Assembly (NCBI GenBank): GCA_024643795.1
Contig: JAHEMF010000013.1
Span: forward strand, 1-56,383
Length of the DNA: 56,383 bases
Direction: 5' to 3'
Source: Bacteroidota bacterium
GTDB lineage: Bacteria; Bacteroidota; Bacteroidia; AKYH767-A; OLB10
The notes below the pieces were generated by a model that was given only the letters and a program-made list of their open reading frames with translations, searched no databases and was not told the DNA's origin. The first letter of the stretch is position 1. Every line of letters starts with the position of its first letter. This document shows positions 29,189-37,596 of the stretch, one piece after another. The position numbers and the translations under genes were made by a program.

Positions 29189-29256
29189 GTACTTCGACAA
29201 GTACTTCGACAAGCTCAGCACAAGCTCAGCACAAACTCAGTACCGGCTCAGCACCG
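29189..29256. repeat. tandem repeats, 12 bp x2 then 11 bp x4
   Basis: GTACTTCGACAA occurs twice back to back (29189-29212). It is followed by four 11-bp units: GCTCAGCACAA twice, then ACTCAGTACCG and GCTCAGCACCG (29213-29256). From memory, the related string CTTCGACAAGCTCAGC is a common dispersed intergenic repeat in Bacteroidota and other bacteria; I cannot check that here. Confidence 0.85.
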
Positions 29257-29393
29257 GGTGCTCGCTTGTACACGCCTCCGCACTATGTGCTTCGGCGGGG
29301 TAGCTCCGCTCGCCACTTAACACTAAAACTTATACTTATTAAGTGTTGAACATATGCTGTACAATCAAGAATAGTGACTTTGCAAGATAAATT

Positions 29394-29468
29394 ATGGAGT
29401 GGAATCAGCGTATTGTATCCGGGGGAGATGGCCTCCCCTCCCCGGATACAATTTATTCAATAAGGTAA
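29394..29468 (+). CDS. possible 24-residue small reading frame
   Basis: An ATG at 29394 opens 24 codons (starting MEWNQRIVSGG, ending IYSIR) to a TAA at 29466-29468. TGACTTTG at 29375-29382 is one mismatch from the -7 box and lies 11 bases before the ATG. The 13-bp stem at 29412-29452 lies within the frame, so the frame may be a by-product of that hairpin. I assign no function. Confidence 0.15.
   Translation: MEWNQRIVSGGDGLPSPDTIYSIR
29412..29452. repeat. perfect 13-bp inverted repeat
   Basis: ATTGTATCCGGGG (29412-29424) pairs exactly with 29440-29452 around a 15-base loop that can form a few further pairs. Neither side has the T run of an ordinary intrinsic terminator. It may end transcription weakly for purN or fold in an unannotated RNA. 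Confidence 0.75.
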
Positions 29469-29488
29469 TATGTGTAAAGAGCTGTTTA

Positions 29489-29539
29489 GGTAACGGTGGA
29501 TCATGTCCGGTTAACGGACAATATCATTGAGTTAACGGA
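29489..29539 (-). promoter_or_regulatory. three direct 9-bp repeats at 21-bp spacing, LytTR-site-like
   Basis: On the minus strand the repeats read TCCGTTAAC (29539-29531), TCCGTTAAC (29518-29510) and ACCGTTACC (29497-29489), each separated by exactly 12 bases. LytTR-domain regulators such as AgrA bind pairs of 9-bp direct repeats with a GTT core and 12-bp spacing, so this fits such a site. No gene starts nearby, which is odd for an operator. Confidence 0.4.
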
Positions 29540-29657
29540 ATAATGTCCTTATAGCAGCCTTTCAAATATTTGATTTAGCTAACAAAGAAGACAATACAAT
29601 AAACTCACGCACTAATCATCACGGCAAGTGCGCCAATTTATCCTGAAAAGAGATCAT

Positions 29658-30410
29658 TTATTTATGGAAGTATTGTGCCAGTTTTTTGAGTGGCTTGCGA
29701 ATAGTGGTGAGAAATCCGGGTTTAAGATCGTTCAGCTTCCATGCCATCTTATCTTCAATGTTTGCTTTTAATTTTACGAAAAAGCTGGTATTGCTTATTC
29801 CACCCATCCGCATCATTACAATTGTTTCAGGAAGGTAGTGCACTTTTATTTTTTGTTTATGAATGAACCGAAGCATCAACTCATAATCGGCTGAGAGTTT
29901 GAGGCTCGTATTGAAGTTGCCATATTTTTCATAAACTTCTTTTTTCACAAAGAAAGTAGGGTGGGGGGGCATCCATCCTTTTTTAAATGACCCTTCTTCA
30001 TAATCTCCTGCTTTCCAGGTACGGAGTACTTTATCCGGTTTGTTGCGATCCACAAATACCAGGTCAGCATAAACAGCTTCTATCTCAGGATCAATGGCGA
30101 AAGCCTGAGCTACCTTTGACAAAACTTTCTCATCCGCATAAAGATCGTCGGAGTGTAACATACCTATCACATCTCCGGTGGCCATTTCAATGCCTTTATT
30201 TAAGGCATCATATAATCCTTTATCTTTTTCTGAAATGAACTTATCGATATGCGCTGCATATCTGTTTATCACAGGTACGGTCTGGTCAGATGAAAGTCCA
30301 TCAACAATGATATATTCCTTGTTCGGAAAATCCTGTGACAGTACCGACCTTAAGGTATCTTCTACTGTATTTTCACTATTATAAGTAATGGTAATGATGG
30401 AGATCTTCAA
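29658..30410 (-). CDS. glycosyltransferase family 2
   Basis: This 250-residue cytoplasmic or membrane-associated transferase adds a sugar from a nucleotide donor. The GT-A fold begins SIITITYNSENTVEDTLRSV, with IIVDGLSSDQT and the metal-binding motif HSDDLYAD (about 88-95). The region ISEKDKGLYDALNKGIEMATG is typical of the WcaA/WfbV-like subgroup. It is the last gene of the polysaccharide operon. The sugar it transfers cannot be predicted. Confidence 0.9.
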   Translation of the reverse strand: MKISIITITYNSENTVEDTLRSVLSQDFPNKEYIIVDGLSSDQTVPVINRYAAHIDKFISEKDKGLYDALNKGIEMATGDVIGMLHSDDLYADEKVLSKVAQAFAIDPEIEAVYADLVFVDRNKPDKVLRTWKAGDYEEGSFKKGWMPPHPTFFVKKEVYEKYGNFNTSLKLSADYELMLRFIHKQKIKVHYLPETIVMMRMGGISNTSFFVKLKANIEDKMAWKLNDLKPGFLTTIRKPLKKLAQYFHK

Positions 30411-30439
30411 CGGGGGAGTAAATTATACTTTATAAATTT

Positions 30440-30997
30440 TTAGGAAATACTACGGGTTCTTACTTTTTGAGCAGGGTTACCCCGATAAATACAATATGGC
30501 TCAAGCGTACCGGATGCAACTGAATTAACTGTTAGTACAGAATGACTTTTACATGTAGTGCCCGGACAAACAACTGCGTGTGCGCCAACCCAAACACCTT
30601 CTTCCAGAATTATAGGCTGGGTGATCAGGTCAAAGGTCGCTCTTTTGTAATCATGATTTCCACAAAGAAGCATGGCACCCTGAGAAATACAACAATTGTT
30701 GCCAATATCAACGCAAGCATGATTTTCGATCCACACCTTTTCACCTATCCAAGCATTATCACCGATCTTCAGCAGCCAGGGGTACTTGATACGCACAGCC
30801 TGTTTGATGACCACACCCTTACCTACGTTTGCGCCAAATAATTTTAGCAGGAATATTTTGGGTGCGTTAAAAAATGAGAAATGATTAATGAAGCACAATC
30901 CAGAAACAACCTGCCACAACATCAGCTTCAACATGCTGCCGCCATGGTCATACCAATCATTGTTGAATTTTGAAAGATCCGTTTTTTGCTGATCCAT
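30440..30997 (-). CDS. WcaF-like hexapeptide-repeat acetyltransferase
   Basis: This 185-residue protein resembles the putative colanic acid acetyltransferase WcaF and probably O-acetylates a sugar of the repeat unit. After a helical N-terminus (WQVVSGLCFINHFSF) come left-handed beta-helix hexapeptide repeats (GANVGKGVVIKQAVRIKYPW, IGDNAWIGEKVWIENHACV, LEEGVWVGAHAVVCPG). His in CGNHDYK is the likely catalytic base. It lies between the amidotransferase and GT2 genes of the operon. Confidence 0.88.
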   Translation of the reverse strand: MDQQKTDLSKFNNDWYDHGGSMLKLMLWQVVSGLCFINHFSFFNAPKIFLLKLFGANVGKGVVIKQAVRIKYPWLLKIGDNAWIGEKVWIENHACVDIGNNCCISQGAMLLCGNHDYKRATFDLITQPIILEEGVWVGAHAVVCPGTTCKSHSVLTVNSVASGTLEPYCIYRGNPAQKVRTRSIS

Positions 30998-31010
30998 GGT
31001 TCAAATATCG

Positions 31011-32882
31011 TCAGTTTTGTACATTATTCCTCATCATCCATTCTTCCAACACAACGGCTATCCATATTTCCGGCCAGCGTACAGTGTTACCTCCTTCGCA
31101 AAAGGCCTTCCATCTTGAAATAAGTACATCTTTATTCATGAAATCTCTGTTTGCCAATGAATAAATTCGTTCCTCACAAAAGGGACGTAACTCATTTCTG
31201 AGCCATTGAGCCCAGGGAAAGGTGAATCCCATTTTTTTACGGTAAACTACTTCATCCGGAAGCAAGCCTTTCATACTATCTGTAAACAGTTTTTTGGGTG
31301 TTACTGGTTTTTTCATGGAGTCTTTTATTCCCATCACATATTCAACCAGTGTGTGATCAAGAAATGGAACCCTTACTTCCAATGCAGATGCCATACTCAT
31401 TTGATCGGTATCACGCAAAAGAATATTTTGCATATAGCCAGATATTTCGCTGTAGCTGATCTGTGAAAGTGCCGGAAGTTTATCAAGTCCTGATTCATAA
31501 CCATCAACAATCATAGCTTTAAGAGAATCTATTTCTATTTTACCTGAAAGCAGTTTAGACACATTATGTCTGTTGATAAGCTGTCTGGACAATGGTATGG
31601 TATCAATAAGTTTGCATGAAGGAAGTTTAGCTAGAGCTTCAAGTTTATTGGAGTTCATTCCGGGTTTACCTTTAGCCAAAAGGTGAGCCAGCATTAACCT
31701 GTACTTCACAGGTATCTTCCAAAGAAATGACATCTGATTCAGGAGCATACTATGGTTGAATATAGGGTATCCTGCAAATAACTCATCACCACCCAGTCCG
31801 CTCAGTGCCATGGTTATCCCATTTTCACGGGTTATCCTGGAAACCAGCCATGAGTTGGGACCATCACCACTGGGGTGATCAAGTGCCTGCAATGCATCTG
31901 GCAATTTTTGAAGAAAATCATTCGGCGTAAGCCTGAATTCATGATGCTCTGTCCCGAATTTTTTACTAATGATCTTCGCATAGAGTGCTTCACTGAATTC
32001 GCTTTCGTCGAATGAAATGTGAAAGGTCTTTACCGGACTATCCAATATTTTACTCATGTATCCTACAACCGCTGATGAGTCTATTCCACCAGATAAAAAT
32101 GCACCAAAAGGAACATCACTGATCAGGCGTCGTTTTATTGAATTATAAAAAAGTGTTCGGATCTCTTCACAAACATCTTCATATGATTGTGTTGCAGCTT
32201 TATTTGAACTGTTGCCAATTAAATTCCAGTACTCATGAACTGTAACACTGTTATTCTCCGCCTTCATATAATGTCCGGGAAGCAACATAAATACATCCTT
32301 AAGAAGTGTGTTTGGCGCATGAACGGTTTGGTAAGTGAAATAATCAGTAAGTGCTGTATGGTTAATGGTTGCACTCACCATTCCTGAAGCCAGCAACGAT
32401 CTTATTTCGGATGCAAACACCAAAGAGTTGTTAACTCTTGCATAATAAAGTGGTTTGATCCCAAGCCTGTCGCGGGCAATAAACAGCGATTGATCTTTCT
32501 TGTTCCATATCGCAAGAGCAAACATGCCGTTGAACTTTTCAACACATTTAACACCCCATTTTTTATATGCTTCCAGAATCACTTCTGTATCGCTTTCGCT
32601 GACAAATGTTGAATCTGTTAACTCTTTTTTTATCTCTCTGAAATTATAGATCTCACCATTAAAAACAACTTCAAGATCACCATCATGCGACCGCATAGGC
32701 TGATGGCCTGCTGCTGAAAGATCGATGATGGCAAGACGCCTGTGAGCAAGGCCTACCATTTCATCGGTATAGGTGCCTTGGTCATCAGGTCCACGGTGAC
32801 TCATGGCAGTGTTCATTTTATTGAGCACACCAACAATGTCGCTGTTATTATTATGATTGTATATTCCTGCTATTCCGCACAT
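31011..32882 (-). CDS. asnB: asparagine synthase (glutamine-hydrolysing)-type amidotransferase
   Basis: The 623-residue protein has an N-terminal class II glutaminase domain with catalytic Cys2 (MCGIAGIYNH) and RGPDDQG. The C-terminal ATP-binding synthetase domain carries the PP motif FLSGGIDSSAVVGYM near residue 265. In polysaccharide clusters AsnB-like enzymes often amidate uronic acids or other sugar carboxylates (WbpS-like) instead of making asparagine. The operon setting favours that here, but true asparagine synthesis cannot be ruled out. It is 5 bases from the upstream glycosyltransferase gene. Confidence 0.9.
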   Translation of the reverse strand: MCGIAGIYNHNNNSDIVGVLNKMNTAMSHRGPDDQGTYTDEMVGLAHRRLAIIDLSAAGHQPMRSHDGDLEVVFNGEIYNFREIKKELTDSTFVSESDTEVILEAYKKWGVKCVEKFNGMFALAIWNKKDQSLFIARDRLGIKPLYYARVNNSLVFASEIRSLLASGMVSATINHTALTDYFTYQTVHAPNTLLKDVFMLLPGHYMKAENNSVTVHEYWNLIGNSSNKAATQSYEDVCEEIRTLFYNSIKRRLISDVPFGAFLSGGIDSSAVVGYMSKILDSPVKTFHISFDESEFSEALYAKIISKKFGTEHHEFRLTPNDFLQKLPDALQALDHPSGDGPNSWLVSRITRENGITMALSGLGGDELFAGYPIFNHSMLLNQMSFLWKIPVKYRLMLAHLLAKGKPGMNSNKLEALAKLPSCKLIDTIPLSRQLINRHNVSKLLSGKIEIDSLKAMIVDGYESGLDKLPALSQISYSEISGYMQNILLRDTDQMSMASALEVRVPFLDHTLVEYVMGIKDSMKKPVTPKKLFTDSMKGLLPDEVVYRKKMGFTFPWAQWLRNELRPFCEERIYSLANRDFMNKDVLISRWKAFCEGGNTVRWPEIWIAVVLEEWMMRNNVQN

Positions 32883-32887
32883 AAGAA

Positions 32888-33967
32888 CTATTCGTTCTCA
32901 AGATAATTAATTACTGTGGCTATCCATTTCATGGGAGTAATAACTGACGCGCCGTCGGCACTCTTTGATCCCATATTATTCAATTCTTCATCACTCATGG
33001 AAGTAATTTTTTCAAAGGTAGTTACTAATGAATCAACGTTGCAGGGTTCAAAATAATATCCATTTACTCCATGTTCAAGAAAAGCACTTGCTGCACTTGT
33101 AGTTGTGGTGCATAACAACGGGAATCCCGCAGCAGCGAACTCATGTACCACCACACCCCAGTGCTCATAATGGCTAGAAAGAATGAAAACTCCTGTATCC
33201 ATTATGAATGATTCCATTTGTTCCGGTTGAACAAATCCAAAATTCCTGATGCGAGGATGATCAGGGAAGTGTTCTTCAAAATCTCCCTTGCCCAAGCACC
33301 ATAATTCCCAATCACTTTCAGGATTTTTATTGCAATACTTTTCAAAGGCTTCCCATAGTTCCAGTGTGCCTTTGAGTTTAGTATAACGCCCTACATAAAT
33401 GAATTTGTGTGGGAATGATGTTAGTTTTTGCTTCCTATACTTACTATAAAAGGAGTGGAAAAGTTCAAAATCACATGAATAAAAACCTTCTTTGATCTCT
33501 GTTGTTTTAAATCCCAACTTTCTTGCAAAGGTACGCTGAGGTTCTCCCGACACCCAGCAGTGTGAAAAAGTTCTTTGAAGATACAAGGGTCCTGCGAATG
33601 ATGCTATATATTGTTTAAGTGTTCCTCTCCAGGGGTTATCAAAAGTCAATACGGTCTTGATCTGCTTTCTGTATTTTTTACAAATCTTCACATAGCCTTT
33701 GTCGATCCATCCACTGCAAAATATGATATCCGGCGAAAGTTGCTCTACCCATTTCCCCAGTTCATAATCGTTGAAGCTTGACCTTTCATGAAAGAAAATA
33801 TTATCTCCTTCCAGCAAGAATTTGAAAGGAGCAACCTGGTTTACCGGATACTTTACCACGTGAACCTGTACTCCCGGCATCTCTGCAAGTTTTTTCATGC
33901 AGGCTACAATGTAGCCTGCCAATTCTGTGAATAGAAACAGTACTTTTTTGTCTTTTTGTTCTGTCAT
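32888..33967 (-). CDS. glycosyltransferase, GT-B fold (family 4-like)
   Basis: This 359-residue protein has the two-domain GT-B layout. The C-terminal half has KFIYVGRYTKLKGTLELWEA (about 190-210), WELWCLGKGDFEEHF, and the nucleotide-binding region FILSSHYEHWGVVVHEFAAAG with the E-x7-E pattern. It has no signal peptide and likely works at the inner membrane surface. It is separated from the next glycosyltransferase gene upstream by 5 bases. Donor and acceptor are unknown. Confidence 0.85.
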   Translation of the reverse strand: MTEQKDKKVLFLFTELAGYIVACMKKLAEMPGVQVHVVKYPVNQVAPFKFLLEGDNIFFHERSSFNDYELGKWVEQLSPDIIFCSGWIDKGYVKICKKYRKQIKTVLTFDNPWRGTLKQYIASFAGPLYLQRTFSHCWVSGEPQRTFARKLGFKTTEIKEGFYSCDFELFHSFYSKYRKQKLTSFPHKFIYVGRYTKLKGTLELWEAFEKYCNKNPESDWELWCLGKGDFEEHFPDHPRIRNFGFVQPEQMESFIMDTGVFILSSHYEHWGVVVHEFAAAGFPLLCTTTTSAASAFLEHGVNGYYFEPCNVDSLVTTFEKITSMSDEELNNMGSKSADGASVITPMKWIATVINYLENE

Positions 33968-33972
33968 TTATA

Positions 33973-35124
33973 TCAACTGAAAAGTTTCCTGTTATCTGCA
34001 ATTACAGCTTCGTCATCAAATATTGCTCCGGCCATTTCAAATGCGCCGTTCTTCCACTCATTATATTCTTCCTGTTGCATGTTACATCCATCTGATAAAG
34101 CAGTTTCAATGAAACGGTCATCACTTAGGTCAAGATCCCATCCGGCTTTCTTTTGTGCCAGATCTCTCCAGGGTGTGCGGTTGCTGATGATAACCGGACA
34201 ACTTTCAGCAAGTGCCTCAACAATTGCATGACCAAAATTTTCATTAAGAGTAAGCATGAAGAGAAAATGATAGGGTTTTATTACATCACCCAGCTTATCA
34301 TTTTCAACCGTACCAATTAAATTCACTTTGATATTAGAAGGCAAAGTGCTGATCAGCTTCTGACATTTGTCCCAGTATTCCTTGTCATCGATAAAGCCAT
34401 AGATATCATAAGTAACATCACATGTTGTATTCAGCTTCCTTAGCTGTTCAAGACACTGAAGAAGGTTTTTTACGGGTGATATTCTTCCGATATACACCAG
34501 TTTTAATTCTCCCTGCCGCTTGCTTCTCTGAACTTCTTTGAGGATGCGCTTTTTAGTTAAATTTCTGGCAATGCTTACATCAGATTTTTTACCAAATACT
34601 CCTACTACTTCATTCTTTTCGGTTTCTGAAGAAGCATGCCATTTGACCTTATCGTACCAACCTATGGATCTTGCAAAAATTAAAAACAGGTGTTTTTTTA
34701 ATGGTTTTATAGCAAGTGCTCCCGGACTAAGCATACCTCTAGGGGCCAACACTATTTTGCATTTTGGCAACAGGCTTTGTGTCAACCGGATGGGATGAAC
34801 CGAAAATGGAACAGAATACATACTGTTGAGGTATATCACATCCGGCTGTTCATTCAATATCAGTGCTTTTATTTGGGAGGGTGACGGTTTTTTAGTTGAA
34901 AAATAAAATGTAGGTGTACCGTCAGGTGAGGCTTGCCAGCAGTCAGGTTGAATATCAGTGTAGGGGGTCGGATCCTCAAGATCTGAATTAGTGGTTACTA
35001 TCTTGAATTCAAATTCATCTTTTAATCTTTCCACAAGATTAGCAACAGATCTTATTGGTCCACCCGCTTTAAAACCAGGAAGATACCAATCAATAAATAG
35101 CAATATCTTTTTCCGGTTATTCAA
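33973..35124 (-). CDS. glycosyltransferase family 4
   Basis: This 383-residue GT-B enzyme opens LLFIDWYLPGFKAGGPIRSV with the Gly-Gly-rich loop of the family. The donor-binding domain has LKLVYIGRISPVKNLLQCLE and PYHFLFMLTLNENFGHAIVE. It overlaps the upstream polymerase gene by 4 bases (ATGA), implying translational coupling. The sugar specificity is unknown. Confidence 0.88.
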   Translation of the reverse strand: MNNRKKILLFIDWYLPGFKAGGPIRSVANLVERLKDEFEFKIVTTNSDLEDPTPYTDIQPDCWQASPDGTPTFYFSTKKPSPSQIKALILNEQPDVIYLNSMYSVPFSVHPIRLTQSLLPKCKIVLAPRGMLSPGALAIKPLKKHLFLIFARSIGWYDKVKWHASSETEKNEVVGVFGKKSDVSIARNLTKKRILKEVQRSKRQGELKLVYIGRISPVKNLLQCLEQLRKLNTTCDVTYDIYGFIDDKEYWDKCQKLISTLPSNIKVNLIGTVENDKLGDVIKPYHFLFMLTLNENFGHAIVEALAESCPVIISNRTPWRDLAQKKAGWDLDLSDDRFIETALSDGCNMQQEEYNEWKNGAFEMAGAIFDDEAVIADNRKLFS

Positions 35125-36479
35125 GATTGCGTTGTATGATTAAGTTCTTCATGTTTAGTGCCATCTTCTATTCCTATACCCTCATCTTCTCCGGCAAAAT
35201 CACTTTTAGCAGTTGTAACAAGAGCCAGAATAAATAGGAAATTAATTGTGTAAGGATTAAGTGAGCCCATCAGCCAAGCTTCAAATGTGGCAGAAAACAA
35301 CACCGCATACATCATGGGCAGGGCAGTGTAGGTGATAGGTACGGCTTTGAATACAGTTCTGAAAAACCCAACCATCCATAAAATCAATCCTATTATTCCT
35401 GTATTGAGCCACAAGGCCAGATAAGTGTTATGAACGCCACCTTGGTGACCTAATACACTTAGCCAGTTTCTATTAATAAAGAATATGAACTCATCAAAGG
35501 AAAATCCTCCACCAAGGAAAAACTGTGACGGGCTGCTATTCAAAATCTCCCATGCGAATCTCCATGCGACAAGGCGTCCCGATCCGCTTTCGAGTGTATC
35601 AGCTCTCAACGCTTTAGCAAGTCCTAATGCATCTAATATATCAGGCAAATTTGAGATCACAGTTTGATAAAGGAATGCTAATCCTATGACAGCTATGAAT
35701 CCATACCAATATGAAATTTTGTAAAATTTTGTGAATACCAGAAATATAATGATAGAAGTTAGGGTGTTTCTTGATCCTGTGAGTATCACTGAAAGTAATA
35801 ATACCGCATATATAAATATTAGTTCATTGCGAGAAAACAGTTCCCTGAATTTGATCTGAATACATGAAAACAGAATAAAGAACAAAGTGCAAAATATTCC
35901 CAGACCATTCGGATTGCCCAATATTCCAGAATACCTTCCCGCAAGGAATACAAAATCAGGTTTAAGTATGATCAGACTTAAACCGATAAGTAACAAAATT
36001 GTGATGAGCCATGTAAAATCTCTCAGAAAGGATTTTCCGTAGTCATGAAATGCTTTTATGAAATATACTGGCGAAACCAGGAACAAAAGACCATATGACA
36101 AGGTCTTTTGGGCTGACAGGAAGAATTCCGGAGCCTTGAACAGAGTAATCACAGACCATAACATGAATGGTACGAATGGCAGAAAAAATGTGTTTTTGTA
36201 AGTGAACTGCTTTTTGTCAAAAAACATAAATAAGGTGAGCAGGACCAGATATATGTTTTTCACTGATTTGGCAAATTCCAATTGGTACTGTCTGCTGTCT
36301 GATAGTATCAGAATGAAAATGAAACCTATAATGAGTTCGGCATACATGTTCCGTCTCTTGAGTAAAAGTATTGAAACTGTAACAACAGCCACTGCAATGT
36401 TTTTTTCAACAAAGCCACAAGCTACCCAGATGAGTAACATGGTAACAAACTGTAAATTTCTTTTTATATACTCAACCAT
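35121..36479 (-). CDS. Wzy/WaaL-like O-antigen polymerase or ligase
   Basis: The 452-residue membrane protein has about 11-12 hydrophobic segments and a large periplasmic loop (about 290-340, with GSGRLVAWRFAWEILNSS and HQGGVHNTYLALWL), typical of the O-antigen ligase/polymerase superfamily. I set the start at MVEYIKRN (36479), which overlaps the upstream stop by 8 bases; the frame is open a further 16 codons. With Wzc in the same operon it most likely polymerises repeat units in the periplasm, as Wzy does. Sequence alone cannot separate polymerase from ligase. Confidence 0.85.
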   Translation of the reverse strand: MVEYIKRNLQFVTMLLIWVACGFVEKNIAVAVVTVSILLLKRRNMYAELIIGFIFILILSDSRQYQLEFAKSVKNIYLVLLTLFMFFDKKQFTYKNTFFLPFVPFMLWSVITLFKAPEFFLSAQKTLSYGLLFLVSPVYFIKAFHDYGKSFLRDFTWLITILLLIGLSLIILKPDFVFLAGRYSGILGNPNGLGIFCTLFFILFSCIQIKFRELFSRNELIFIYAVLLLSVILTGSRNTLTSIIIFLVFTKFYKISYWYGFIAVIGLAFLYQTVISNLPDILDALGLAKALRADTLESGSGRLVAWRFAWEILNSSPSQFFLGGGFSFDEFIFFINRNWLSVLGHQGGVHNTYLALWLNTGIIGLILWMVGFFRTVFKAVPITYTALPMMYAVLFSATFEAWLMGSLNPYTINFLFILALVTTAKSDFAGEDEGIGIEDGTKHEELNHTTQS

Positions 36480-37596
36480 TGTTATTTTGAGCCATCTCTT
36501 TAAAAAGGTGGTAATGTTTTTTTGCAACTATATCCCATGTGAATAAGCTCGTTGCTTTATTATATGAATTCGATGCCAACTCTACTTTTTTATCGGTAGA
36601 AAGTGCCAGATAGGAATTTACTGCTTCCATGAGTGAATTTACACTATTCTTTTCAATGATATATCCGTTAGTTTGATCTACCATTTCCCTTGTTGCACCA
36701 ACATCGGTCACGATTATCGCCATGGAATGTGCCATGGCTTCCAACACTACTGTTGGCATACCTTCAAACAATGTAGGTAAAATGAATACGTCGCATGTTG
36801 AGTATAATTCATTCAGTTTGTCATCATCCGCAAAACCAACATAATGTAAATTAGAGAAAACGTATGATGTGCTCATGCTTTCATAAAGTGGTCCTTTGCC
36901 CACCAGATAAAATTCAAGATCATTCCCGGGTTGGTTAAGATTGTAATTCTTCACCGCTTCAAGTAATACACCTATACCTTTATTAAAAGCAAATCGGCCT
37001 ACAAACAGAAATTTAGTCCTTCTGTTATGGAATGAACGGGGTTGTTCATCTATCTTGTTTATTGCATTGGGAAGCACCGCTATTTTATCAGGATCAATGA
37101 TGCCGGCCAGGATGGTTGTTAGTTTGCCGCCAAGTGAAACTACTTTTGCCGCCTTCCTGAATAATGAGTTGAAGATCAGTCGGAACGGGGATCCAAGGAG
37201 CTTATCTTTGATACTAAGTGTTTGATAAGGCTCCAGCCCGTGTGGGTTTATAATTAGCCTATTGCTCAACCTGGAAGCTTTGTACCACACTGCCAATCCC
37301 TGCGAGTATATAATTGCATCAGGGTGTTCAGAAACATACCTGTATACTTCTTTTGAGTATTTATAGCATTGGCGTAGGTAAACTCCATCTTCAAAATTCA
37401 TCGGAATAGCGATCTCTTTCACAGAAGAGAAACTCTCAAATAACTTCATTCCTTGATGGGGATGAATCACTGTAATATCGAGGTCGGAATATTGACTCAG
37501 TTTTTCAATCAGCAGTCGTGAATGCCGCTGCATACCACCTACAGCATTTGGGAAGATACCATCAGTGCAAAAGAAAAGTTTTATGGTCTCACTCAT
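36472..37596 (-). CDS. glycosyltransferase family 4
   Basis: This 374-residue GT-B enzyme has FFCTDGIFPNAVGGMQRHSR at the N-terminus, INPHGLEPYQT in the linker, and the donor domain motifs KFLFVGRFAFNKGIGVLLEA and FILPTLFEGMPTVVLEAMAH (E-x7-E). It overlaps the upstream epimerase gene by 4 bases and the downstream polymerase gene by 8. Confidence 0.9.
   Translation of the reverse strand: MSETIKLFFCTDGIFPNAVGGMQRHSRLLIEKLSQYSDLDITVIHPHQGMKLFESFSSVKEIAIPMNFEDGVYLRQCYKYSKEVYRYVSEHPDAIIYSQGLAVWYKASRLSNRLIINPHGLEPYQTLSIKDKLLGSPFRLIFNSLFRKAAKVVSLGGKLTTILAGIIDPDKIAVLPNAINKIDEQPRSFHNRRTKFLFVGRFAFNKGIGVLLEAVKNYNLNQPGNDLEFYLVGKGPLYESMSTSYVFSNLHYVGFADDDKLNELYSTCDVFILPTLFEGMPTVVLEAMAHSMAIIVTDVGATREMVDQTNGYIIEKNSVNSLMEAVNSYLALSTDKKVELASNSYNKATSLFTWDIVAKKHYHLFKEMAQNNNG

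Larger units (their letters stand above)
29141..29657. other. 517-bp repeat-rich intergenic region between convergent genes
   Basis: This stretch separates purN (+) from the last gene of the polysaccharide operon (-). From left to right it holds tandem 12-bp and 11-bp repeats (29189-29256), a GC-rich patch (29257-29312), a perfect 13-bp stem (29412-29452), three 9-bp repeats at 21-bp period (29489-29539), and the 12-bp palindrome TCAAATATTTGA (29562-29573). I see no standard terminator for either flanking gene. Only a 24-codon reading frame (29394-29468) has a promoter-like box. Confidence 0.7.

Noticed and set aside
29189-29256. Tandem repeats considered as a CRISPR array
   Set aside because: Units are 11-12 bp and contiguous with no unique spacers, and no cas genes are nearby.
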